A DNA stretch of 6,032 bases, taken from contig JAJRAP010000053.1 in the NCBI GenBank assembly GCA_028679855.1, positions 1 to 6,032 on the forward strand, given 5' to 3'. Under the pieces are notes generated by a model that had not been told where the DNA came from, ran no database searches, and worked only from the letters and a program-made list of their open reading frames with translations. The position numbers and the translations under genes were made by a program. The DNA is from Candidatus Methanoperedens sp. (lineage in GTDB: Archaea; Halobacteriota; Methanosarcinia; Methanosarcinales; Methanoperedenaceae). Below, piece after piece: positions 1 through 5,483 of this stretch (position 1 is its first letter; each line of letters opens with the position of its first letter).

Positions 1-98
1 CGTTCTTCTGCTGCCTGTGCACTACCTGTCAATACAGCAAGCAGAGTTGCTGCAAGCAGGAAATACTTCAAATGTTTTTTCAATTTGTTTATTTCCAT
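1..98 (-). CDS. N-terminal part of an exported protein (signal peptide only)
   Basis: Only the first 32 codons are inside the window; the gene continues leftwards past base 1. The visible residues form a classical Sec signal peptide: a short basic head with several lysines (about residues 4-12), a hydrophobic core rich in Leu and Ala (about 13-24), then T-G-S-A-Q-A followed by A-E-E, a good signal peptidase I site after A-Q-A. The product is therefore probably secreted or cell-surface, but nothing of the mature domain is visible, so its function is unknown. I chose the ATG at 98 because a GGTGA Shine-Dalgarno (104-108) sits 5 bases before it. In-frame ATGs at 101, 113 and 122 are alternatives, and the frame closes at a stop further upstream. 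A TATA box at 149-156 supports a transcript start near 127. The gene diverges from the ATPase at 389. Confidence 0.75.
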   Translation of the reverse strand, partial: MEINKLKKHLKYFLLAATLLAVLTGSAQAAEE

Positions 99-148
99 CA
101 TATTCACCGCCATCAAAGGCATACGGCTACCTATTGAATAGATAATAG

Positions 149-156
149 TATATAAA
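149..156 (-). promoter_or_regulatory. TATA box for the leftward exported-protein gene
   Basis: Read on the minus strand this is TTTATATA, a textbook archaeal TATA box. The usual 24-27 base spacing would put transcription start near base 127, giving a leader of about 25-30 bases that contains the GGTGA ribosome site at 104-108. Placement relative to the start codon is the main support; no start site was mapped. Confidence 0.5.
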
Positions 157-352
157 CTTAACTAATAATTTTGAGAAAAATATTTATAGCATATAATTTT
201 ACCTGAAAAAAAAATCGAACCTAAATAGTTTTTTCATACCAGTTGACGCCATCGTGATGTTCGAACGCTGCAAAACCTCGCATATAGCAGTGGTAGAACG
301 CGGAGAGAAGGTGGGTTCTATCAGGACGGATGATATACTACATACGCATAGA

Positions 353-361
353 TTTAATAAA
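353..361 (+). promoter_or_regulatory. Probable TATA box of the ATPase-TOPRIM operon
   Basis: TTTAATAAA lies about 30 bases before the ATG at 389. Normal archaeal spacing puts transcription start near 382-384, so the mRNA would be leaderless or nearly so. That agrees with the lack of any Shine-Dalgarno in the A/T-only bases before the ATG. The whole stretch is AT-rich, so the exact box is uncertain. Confidence 0.35.
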
Positions 362-379
362 GAAAGAAGTTCTTTATTA
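355..379. repeat. Perfect 10-bp inverted repeat before the ATPase gene
   Basis: TAATAAAGAA at 355-364 and its exact reverse complement TTCTTTATTA at 370-379 flank a 5-base spacer. The repeat overlaps the likely TATA box and transcription start and ends 9 bases before the ATG at 389. Its position fits an operator for a dimeric repressor. A hairpin is also possible, though AT-only stems are weak and a leaderless transcript would not include it. In such AT-rich DNA a chance repeat remains possible. Confidence 0.45.
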
Positions 380-388
380 TAAATAAAT

Positions 389-1666
389 ATGACTATAACA
401 AAAATTAGATTATCGAACTTTAAGAGTTTCAAGAATTTAGAAGTTGGTCTAAATAAATTCAATGTATTGATTGGAGCCAATGCCTCTGGGAAATCCAGTT
501 TTATCCAGATATTTAAATTTTTAAGGGATATGACAAATCATGGTTTAGATAATGCAATATCCATGCAAGGAGGCATTCAATATCTAAGAAATATAAATAT
601 TGGTCAAGCTGAAGAGTTTTCATTAGAAGTGACTTCTGATAAAAAATATACAAGGTTTTCGACAAAAACAAATGAAAAAGAAATGATCGGAATAAAGACA
701 TACAAAACAATTTATAAAATAGTAATTAAACTTAAAGATGAAGGTAAAGGTTTTGAATTTGTTGAGGAGAAAATCTCACAGAAATGCGACTTCGTTAAAT
801 TAGAAAAAAAGAAAAATCCTGACGAAAAGAAAAAATATGATGAAAAAGAAAAACTTGGTGAAGGGGAAATCACAGTTACAAGTCTTAATGGGAAAATTAA
901 CGTTAATTTGAATCTACCTATAGGGGTGAAAATAAAAGAAGAAAATTTATTTCCCCCATTTTTTAAAGAGGAAGTATTAAAAGACGACAAATTTGAATCT
1001 AAGAGCCTCCTTCTCCAATATTCGTTCTTTATCATGCCACCGATTTTCAGTGATTTTTCAATTTACGATTTCGATCCAAAGTTGCCAAAAAAAGCCACTC
1101 CAATAACTGGAAAAGCTGAATTGGAGGAAGATGGCAGTAATTTGGCAATAGCTCTAAAGAACATTTTAGAAAATGAAGATACAAAAAGAAAATTCTCGAA
1201 TTTAGTGAGAGACGTTTTGCCATTTGTAGAGGATTTAGATATCGAAAAATTTTCTGACAAGTCTTTGCTATTTAAATTACGTGAAATATATTCTGAAAAT
1301 CAATACTTACCAGCACCATTCTTGTCTGATGGAACAATCTGCATTACTGCCTTGATTATCGCTTTATATTTTGATAGAAAGCCACTCATAATAATTGAGG
1401 AACCCGAAAGGAACATTCATCCTTACCTTATTTCCAGATTAATAAACATGATGAAAGAAGTCTCAGAAGGAAAACAGATCATTGTTACCAACCATAATCC
1501 TGATGTAATAAAACATGCGGGATTAGAGAATATTTTATTTGTATCAAGAAACAAAGAAGGTTTTTCAACTATTTCAAAACTATCTGAAAAAGAGGAAGTA
1601 AAAATATTTTTAGAAAATGAAATGGGAATCGAAGATCTTTATGTCCAGAATTTATTGGAGATCTGA
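389..1666 (+). CDS. AAA_21 / OLD-type SMC-like ATPase
   Basis: This 425-residue protein has the ABC/SMC-type ATPase plan used by OLD and AAA15/AAA_21 proteins. It opens with the I-x-x-x-N-F-K-S-F strand-turn typical of RecF/OLD proteins, then Walker A G-A-N-A-S-G-K-S-S (29-37). A D-G-S-N-L-A motif follows at 248-253, a signature-like L-S-D-G-T at 312-316, Walker B I-I-I-E-E-P-E (334-340, Glu338 the likely catalytic base) with N-I-H-P, and the switch histidine in T-N-H-N (His369). All ATPase motifs look intact. A very Lys/Glu-rich stretch (about 137-160) lies in the region between the two halves of the fold. No C-terminal TOPRIM domain is fused; that role seems to be taken by the next gene, 3 bases downstream. 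The ATG lacks a Shine-Dalgarno, matching a leaderless transcript. Composition is far more AT-rich than the genes from 2210 on, suggesting transfer. A defence role is inferred from architecture; DNA repair or another cellular role is possible. Confidence 0.9.
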   Translation: MTITKIRLSNFKSFKNLEVGLNKFNVLIGANASGKSSFIQIFKFLRDMTNHGLDNAISMQGGIQYLRNINIGQAEEFSLEVTSDKKYTRFSTKTNEKEMIGIKTYKTIYKIVIKLKDEGKGFEFVEEKISQKCDFVKLEKKKNPDEKKKYDEKEKLGEGEITVTSLNGKINVNLNLPIGVKIKEENLFPPFFKEEVLKDDKFESKSLLLQYSFFIMPPIFSDFSIYDFDPKLPKKATPITGKAELEEDGSNLAIALKNILENEDTKRKFSNLVRDVLPFVEDLDIEKFSDKSLLFKLREIYSENQYLPAPFLSDGTICITALIIALYFDRKPLIIIEEPERNIHPYLISRLINMMKEVSEGKQIIVTNHNPDVIKHAGLENILFVSRNKEGFSTISKLSEKEEVKIFLENEMGIEDLYVQNLLEI

Positions 1667-1669
1667 AAT

Positions 1670-2191
1670 ATGGGATATAATTTATTCATCTTTGTCGAAG
1701 GCGATGATGATGTGAGGTTTTTTGAAAGAATCATAACCCCATTGTTTGCAAATAAATATGATTCAGTTAAATTGTGGAAATATGCACAAGAAAAAAATGA
1801 GAGAATTTCCAAATTCTTCAAGAGTATTAATGCAATGAGTGCTGATTATATTTTTGTGGCCGATAATAATGGCTCTCCATGTATAACTGATAGGAAACAG
1901 AGAATAGAAGATGAATTTAAAAGTATTGATAAAAATAAAATATTAGTAGTAGTAAGGGAAATAGAAAGCTGGTATCTTGCTGGAATGGATGATGGATCAT
2001 CTAAAAAATTAGGGATAAATTCTTTTCCGAATACGGAGCACATTAATAAAAGCGCTTTTAACGACCTGAAACCCAACAAATTCAATTCCCGAATAGATTT
2101 TATGTCAGAAATATTGAAATTATTTTGTATAGATACGGCAAAAAGCAAGAATGGATCATTCAGTTATCTCATTGAAAAAATGGAAAGATGA
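1670..2191 (+). CDS. Small TOPRIM-like protein, putative nuclease partner of the ATPase
   Basis: This 173-residue protein starts with a strand leading into F-V-E-G-D-D-D (8-14), matching the first TOPRIM motif with its catalytic Glu (Glu10) and an acidic cluster. A second strand ends in F-V-A-D-N-N-G (62-68), in the place of the TOPRIM D-x-D; here the second Asp is Asn67. A third strand gives V-V-V-R-E-I-E-S-W-Y-L-A (93-104), resembling the E-x-x-x-W element of DUF4276/RloB-like TOPRIM proteins. The fold would bind a metal ion and cut or bind nucleic acid. It begins 3 bases after the ATPase stop, with GGAG at 1657-1660 nine bases before the ATG, so the two are co-translated. ATPase plus separate TOPRIM is the split-OLD layout known from defence modules such as PARIS and AbiL; the protein is shorter than PARIS AriB. 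The family assignment is by motif only, and nuclease activity is unproven. Confidence 0.75.
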   Translation: MGYNLFIFVEGDDDVRFFERIITPLFANKYDSVKLWKYAQEKNERISKFFKSINAMSADYIFVADNNGSPCITDRKQRIEDEFKSIDKNKILVVVREIESWYLAGMDDGSSKKLGINSFPNTEHINKSAFNDLKPNKFNSRIDFMSEILKLFCIDTAKSKNGSFSYLIEKMER

Positions 2192-2197
2192 TAAATT

Positions 2198-2202
2198 GGA
2201 GG
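2198..2202 (+). promoter_or_regulatory. Shine-Dalgarno GGAGG fixing the amidotransferase start
   Basis: A full GGAGG lies 7 bases before the ATG at 2210 and just 6 bases after the TOPRIM stop. It is the strongest ribosome site in the window and settles the start. Because it follows the upstream stop so closely, read-through transcription from the AT-rich pair is likely. No separate TATA box is obvious in the 18-base gap, though one could be hidden in the end of the AT-rich gene. Confidence 0.7.
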
Positions 2203-2209
2203 AAAAACG

Positions 2210-2914
2210 ATGAGAATCCAGTCCCTTGAACATGAAAAATTCGAAGGATTAGCCAACATCGAATCATGGGCAAAGAAAAAAGATCACTGCATCTCAAGAA
2301 CGCTGCTCTTCAATAAAGAGGACCTCCCCGGAATAGACGAATTTGACTGGCTTGTCATAATGGGCGGCTCGATGAACATCTACGAGGAAGAGAAATATCC
2401 ATGGCTCGCTCACGAGAAGAATTTCATAGCCGAAGCCATCGAGAACCAAAAAACCGTCCTGGGAGTATGCCTCGGCTCCCAGCTTATCGCCGATGTCCTT
2501 GGCGTGAAAGTCAGCAAGAATAAGCACAAAGAGATCGGGTGGTTCCCTGTAACATTGACAAAAGAAGCAACAACTTCCCCTATTTTTGGCTCTTTCCCGC
2601 CTCGATTCACCGCTTTCCACTGGCACGGCGATACCTTCGAAATACCTCGCGGCGCCGTGAGGATAGCGCAAAGCAAGGCTTGCACGAACCGGGCTTTTGA
2701 GTACAGGAAAACGATAGGACTTCAGTTCCACCTCGAATACTCGGCAAATAGCATTGATCTCATGTTCAGGAATTGCGGCAATGAGATAGTGGAAGGAAGA
2801 TATATTCAGAAACCTGATGAGATAATCTCGCAGAACATTAATGTCGTGGAGACACAGAGACTATTGAACCTCCTGCTGGATAATATGGAAAAAGAGTTGG
2901 GTATGCCTCAATAG
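2210..2914 (+). CDS. Class I (type 1) glutamine amidotransferase domain protein
   Basis: This 234-residue stand-alone GATase1 protein resembles the glutaminase half of GMP synthase (COG0518 group). It would hydrolyse glutamine and pass ammonia to a partner, or act on a gamma-glutamyl compound. The oxyanion strand I-M-G-G-S (50-54), nucleophile elbow G-V-C-L-G-S-Q (85-91, Cys87), the F-H-W-H-G-D segment (136-141) and the triad Q-F-H-L-E (172-176, His174 and Glu176) are all present, so it should be active. No synthetase domain is fused and no obvious acceptor enzyme is adjacent, so the substrate is unknown. It is not likely to be the GMP synthase subunit itself, since it is longer and carries the F-H-W-H-G-D-T-F variant seen in uncharacterised relatives. 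Composition matches the genes to the right, not the AT-rich pair to the left, so it probably belongs to the host backbone and was only placed behind the pair. Confidence 0.88.
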   Translation: MRIQSLEHEKFEGLANIESWAKKKDHCISRTLLFNKEDLPGIDEFDWLVIMGGSMNIYEEEKYPWLAHEKNFIAEAIENQKTVLGVCLGSQLIADVLGVKVSKNKHKEIGWFPVTLTKEATTSPIFGSFPPRFTAFHWHGDTFEIPRGAVRIAQSKACTNRAFEYRKTIGLQFHLEYSANSIDLMFRNCGNEIVEGRYIQKPDEIISQNINVVETQRLLNLLLDNMEKELGMPQ

Positions 2915-2952
2915 GCGCAATCTTCATTAATACCCAGAACAATCAAATTGCT

Positions 2953-3156
2953 ATGACAGTTTTGAAAGGATACCGGGAATTTTTTGACAGAGCTGACGAT
3001 ACCGCCCTTGCGTCATCAAAAGAAAAAGACGGTATGTTCTTCGTTTTTCGCTCGCTTGAGGCGTGGAAAGAGGAAAAATGCAAAGAGGAGGATATCCCGG
3101 CTGAAGAACTCATCCGCGATGAATATGCGAAAAACAGGTTCATTGCCCACCCCTGA
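2953..3156 (+). CDS. Small hypothetical protein, 67 residues, charged
   Basis: I do not recognise this product. It is a soluble-looking, acidic and lysine-rich protein with no membrane segment or signal peptide. It begins T-V-L-K-G-Y-R-E-F-F-D-R and ends F-I-A-H-P. The middle contains K-D-G-M-F-F-V-F-R-S-L-E-A-W and an acidic E-E-D-I-P-A-E-E run, suggesting a strand followed by helices. The ATG at 2953 has no Shine-Dalgarno, but C-A-T-T-A-A-T-A at 2925-2932 would suit a leaderless start. It fills the gap between the amidotransferase (38 bases) and the argD promoter, and its stop is followed directly by eight Ts. Other frames across this stretch are also open for 73 residues (same strand) and 102 residues (opposite strand), so openness alone is weak evidence. 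Its amino-acid make-up is the most protein-like of the three. Confidence 0.5.
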   Translation: MTVLKGYREFFDRADDTALASSKEKDGMFFVFRSLEAWKEEKCKEEDIPAEELIRDEYAKNRFIAHP

Positions 3157-3164
3157 TTTTTTTT
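3157..3164 (+). terminator. Poly-T run, possible archaeal terminator
   Basis: Eight Ts follow immediately after the TGA of the 67-residue reading frame. Archaeal RNA polymerase stops at such U-runs without a hairpin. The run sits just before the argD TATA box, where the upstream unit would be expected to end. Confidence 0.35.
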
Positions 3165-3173
3165 ACAGTTGGT

Positions 3174-3181
3174 TTTATATA
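3174..3181 (+). promoter_or_regulatory. TATA box for the argD-hisC-kinase operon
   Basis: TTTATATA, within TTTTATATATTAA (3173-3185), is a strong archaeal TATA box. The usual spacing gives a start near 3203-3206 and a leader of about 20 bases that contains the GAGG Shine-Dalgarno at 3212-3215, 8 bases before the ATG at 3224. This is the best promoter in the window. Confidence 0.65.
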
Positions 3182-3223
3182 TTAACAGGGCAATCGAAAT
3201 ATTAAAGATGCGAGGCGTCAAGC

Positions 3224-4402
3224 ATGATGACACCTGGGATAGATATGGCACTTAATTACGATGATATCGTTGGGAAATTCGATAAATATATATTCAACAC
3301 CTACACCCGCCAGCCCATAGCAATTAAAAAGGCTTACGGGGCAGTGGTGACAGATGTAAACGGAAAAGAGTATATTGATTGCGTGGCAGGGATAGCAGTA
3401 AATAACGTGGGACACTGCCACCCGGTAGTTGTGGAAGCGATAAAACAGCAGGCTGAGGAATTGATTCATGTATCTAACCTCTATTATACAGAGCAGCAGG
3501 CGCTCCTGGCAGAGGAGCTTGTAAACCTTACTGAGATAGAACGGGTTTTCTTCTGCAACTCGGGTACAGAAGCTGTAGAAGGCGCACTGAAACTTGCACG
3601 AAAAGCCACAGGTAAAAAAGAATTTATCGCAGCAGAACATGCGTTCCACGGGAGGACGCGTGGAGCGCTATCGGTGACGCACAAGGAAAAATACCGCAAA
3701 CCATTTGAGCCGCTCGCTCCTGCGGTTTTCGTCCCGTACAACGATGCTGACGCTATCAGGGCAGCTATAACAGAAGACACCGCAGGTGTCATACTCGAGC
3801 CAGTGCAGGGAGAAGCCGGCGTGATCATCCCATCTGATGGATATCTCAGGGAAGTCAGGGAAATATGCGATGAAACAAAAACATTACTCATACTTGATGA
3901 GGTGCAGACAGGTTTTGGCAGGACAGGAAAATGGTTCGCCAGGGAGCACTCAGGCATCAAACCCGACATAATGACGCTTGCTAAAGCCATGGGTGGAGGA
4001 TTCCCCATGGGCGCAATGCTTGCGCGGGAAGATGTTGCTGCCAATTTCGGGCGCGGAGACCACGCCTCCACTTTTGGCGGAAATGCTCTTTCATGCGCTG
4101 CAGCCCTTGCCAATATTGAAGTGATCAAAAAAGAAAAGCTTGTCGCGAGATCTGGAGAACTTGGGGTCTATCTAATGAAAAAGCTCAAAGCTCTCGATAA
4201 GGATTATGTAAAAGAGATACGCGGCAAGGGACTGATGGTAGGAATGGAGCTCTCTATAAAATGCGAAGACATTGTCAGCAGGTCAAGGGAACTCGGTGTG
4301 CTCCTCAACTGCACATCGGAATCAGTGCTGCGCTTTGTGCCGCCCCTCACTATCACCAGGGAACAACTGGATGCGGTGGTCGGAGTGATTGATGAGATTT
4401 GA
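3224..4402 (+). CDS. argD: Acetylornithine aminotransferase (arginine biosynthesis)
   Basis: This 392-residue class III, fold-type I PLP aminotransferase interconverts N-acetylglutamate semialdehyde and N-acetylornithine using glutamate, in the cytoplasmic arginine pathway. The N-terminal N-T-Y-T-R-Q-P motif (25-31) and C-V-A-G-I-A-V-N-N-V-G-H-C-H-P (53-67) are ArgD hallmarks. Next come the phosphate-binding S-G-T-E-A (113-117), F-H-G-R-T (141-145), the cofactor Asp in L-D-E-V-Q-T-G-F-G-R-T-G (Asp225), the Schiff-base Lys254 in T-L-A-K-A-M-G-G-G-F-P, and T-F-G-G-N (283-287). Length is normal for the family. The start at ATG 3224 is supported by GAGG 8 bases upstream; the in-frame ATGs at 3227 and 3245 are alternatives, and 3245 would still keep the whole conserved part. 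Related aminotransferases (LysJ, ornithine or GABA transaminases) are possible, but the N-T-Y-x-R-Q start and length favour ArgD. The end overlaps hisC by 11 bases. Confidence 0.93.
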   Translation: MMTPGIDMALNYDDIVGKFDKYIFNTYTRQPIAIKKAYGAVVTDVNGKEYIDCVAGIAVNNVGHCHPVVVEAIKQQAEELIHVSNLYYTEQQALLAEELVNLTEIERVFFCNSGTEAVEGALKLARKATGKKEFIAAEHAFHGRTRGALSVTHKEKYRKPFEPLAPAVFVPYNDADAIRAAITEDTAGVILEPVQGEAGVIIPSDGYLREVREICDETKTLLILDEVQTGFGRTGKWFAREHSGIKPDIMTLAKAMGGGFPMGAMLAREDVAANFGRGDHASTFGGNALSCAAALANIEVIKKEKLVARSGELGVYLMKKLKALDKDYVKEIRGKGLMVGMELSIKCEDIVSRSRELGVLLNCTSESVLRFVPPLTITREQLDAVVGVIDEI

Positions 4403-5483
4403 GAAACTCGTTAGGAACTCAGTAAAAGAAATAAAAGAGTACGTTCCTGGGAAGTCCATAGAAGAGATAGCCCTGAAGTACAGTCTTGATCCAGAAAAGA
4501 TAATAAAGCTGGGCTCCAACGAAAATCCGCTTGGACCTTCACCGCTTGCGGTCGAAGCCATGAGGGAAAAAGCCGGGAAAGTCCATTTATATCCACCTTC
4601 TGATCCTCTTGAATTAAGAATCGCGCTCTCGGAATACACAGGTTACCCTGCGAACAACATCGTGGTATCCGGGAACGGCATGGACGGCATCCTTGATACG
4701 ATAATGAGGTTGTTCATGTCGCCGGGGGCTGAAACGATAATCCCCGTACCCACGTTCTCATACTACGAGATAGCAACACTTGCTAACGGTGGGAAACCTG
4801 TGTTCTTAAAAAGGGACATTGATTTTGAAATAAGCCACAGGGATATTCTCGCCAAGGTCAACAGCAATACGAAAATGATATTCCTTTGCTCGCCAAACAA
4901 CCCATCAGGGAACGTTGTCAGGGAGGAGGAGGTCAGGGAGATCCTTGATAAAACAGGTTCTATCGTGTTCATCGACGAGGCATATGTTGACTTTGCAGAG
5001 ACAGGTCTATCAGGTCTCGTTAAAGAACATGAGAACCTGATCGTGGGGCGCACATTCTCTAAAGCTTTCGGTCTTGCAGGTATGCGCCTGGGCTACGCCA
5101 TTGTCCCGCAGTGGCTCTCCCCTGAATACATGAAGGTCATGACCCCGTTCTCGGTGGATGTGCTCTCACTTTTTGGCGGCATTGCAGCACTTCGTGACGC
5201 AAAGTACATCAAGAAAAGCATCGAGACCGCAAAAAATGGTCGCATGCAGCTAACCAGGGGACTTGAGTCCATATGCAGAGTGTACCCCTCGGAAGCTAAT
5301 TTCATCATGATAGACGTGGCTCCCCGCACAGCATCAGAGGTCTGTGAAAAACTGCTGAGAGTGGGTATAATAGTCCGGGACTGCACATCCTTCAGGGGCG
5401 CAGGCGATTCTCTAATAAGGATAAGTGCAGGGACGCAGGTGCAGAACAAAAAGGTAATAGCAGCAATGCAGATGATCTTATGA
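4392..5483 (+). CDS. hisC: Histidinol-phosphate aminotransferase (histidine biosynthesis)
   Basis: This 363-residue fold-type I PLP enzyme converts imidazole-acetol phosphate to L-histidinol phosphate with glutamate as amino donor. Visible landmarks are G-S-N-E-N-P-L-G-P-S (41-50), the substrate and cofactor loop S-G-N-G-M-D-G (93-99), S-P-N-N-P-S-G (167-173), I-D-E-A-Y-V-D-F (194-201, with cofactor-binding Asp195 and Tyr198), the Schiff-base lysine in R-T-F-S-K-A-F-G-L-A-G-M-R-L-G (Lys224, with conserved Arg232), and the C-terminal R-D-C-T-S-F then R-I-S-A-G-T. Length is typical. The ATG at 4392 is preferred because GGAG at 4382-4385 lies 6 bases upstream; a TTG one codon earlier is less likely. 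It starts inside argD (11-base overlap) and its stop overlaps the next start as ATGA, so the three genes should be translationally coupled. Confusion with CobD or aspartate transaminase is unlikely. Confidence 0.94.
   Translation: MRFEKLVRNSVKEIKEYVPGKSIEEIALKYSLDPEKIIKLGSNENPLGPSPLAVEAMREKAGKVHLYPPSDPLELRIALSEYTGYPANNIVVSGNGMDGILDTIMRLFMSPGAETIIPVPTFSYYEIATLANGGKPVFLKRDIDFEISHRDILAKVNSNTKMIFLCSPNNPSGNVVREEEVREILDKTGSIVFIDEAYVDFAETGLSGLVKEHENLIVGRTFSKAFGLAGMRLGYAIVPQWLSPEYMKVMTPFSVDVLSLFGGIAALRDAKYIKKSIETAKNGRMQLTRGLESICRVYPSEANFIMIDVAPRTASEVCEKLLRVGIIVRDCTSFRGAGDSLIRISAGTQVQNKKVIAAMQMIL

Larger units (their letters stand above)
242..382 (+). pseudogene. Relic of a CBS domain (C-terminal half), no proper start
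   Basis: One frame, open from 197 to the TAA at 380-382, reads through a GC-richer patch (about 242-345) lying between AT-rich stretches. From 242 it gives V-D-A-I-V-M-F-E-R, then K-T-S-H-I-A-V-V-E-R-G-E-K-V-G-S-I-R-T-D-D-I-L. This fits the core of a CBS domain: helix, then the hydrophobic 'xxVVexGexVGxIrxxDIL' strand-strand-helix pattern that ends such domains. Only about 35 residues of the expected 55-60 for one CBS domain are present. The only starts are GTG 254 or ATG 257, inside the helix and without a Shine-Dalgarno. Residues after D-D-I-L look random and AT-rich. I infer the tail of a larger CBS protein whose front was lost, perhaps when the AT-rich genes arrived. A 41-residue small protein from ATG 257 cannot be excluded. 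Confidence 0.45.

Noticed and set aside
206..214. Run of nine As (nine Ts on the minus strand) as a leftward terminator
   Set aside because: No gene on the minus strand runs into it, so a terminator role has no support.
294..320. TAGAAC ... GTTCTA inverted repeat
   Set aside because: Only a 6-base stem with a 15-base loop, lying inside the CBS relic; expected by chance.
199..480. 93-residue leftward open frame across the intergenic region and the ATPase start
   Set aside because: It overlaps the ATPase N-terminus and the CBS relic, has low-complexity Phe/Leu/Ile content, and shows no ribosome site or motif.
2294..2731. 145-residue leftward open frame opposite the amidotransferase
   Set aside because: Shadow of a gene with intact catalytic motifs on the other strand; its translation shows no family pattern.
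2943..3251. 102-residue leftward open frame opposite the small protein and argD promoter
   Set aside because: Ser-rich shadow translation that would cross the argD TATA box and start; no promoter or ribosome site of its own.
3484..4128. 214-residue leftward open frame opposite argD
   Set aside because: Antisense shadow within a clearly conserved argD; Ala/Ser/Pro-rich and without recognisable motifs.
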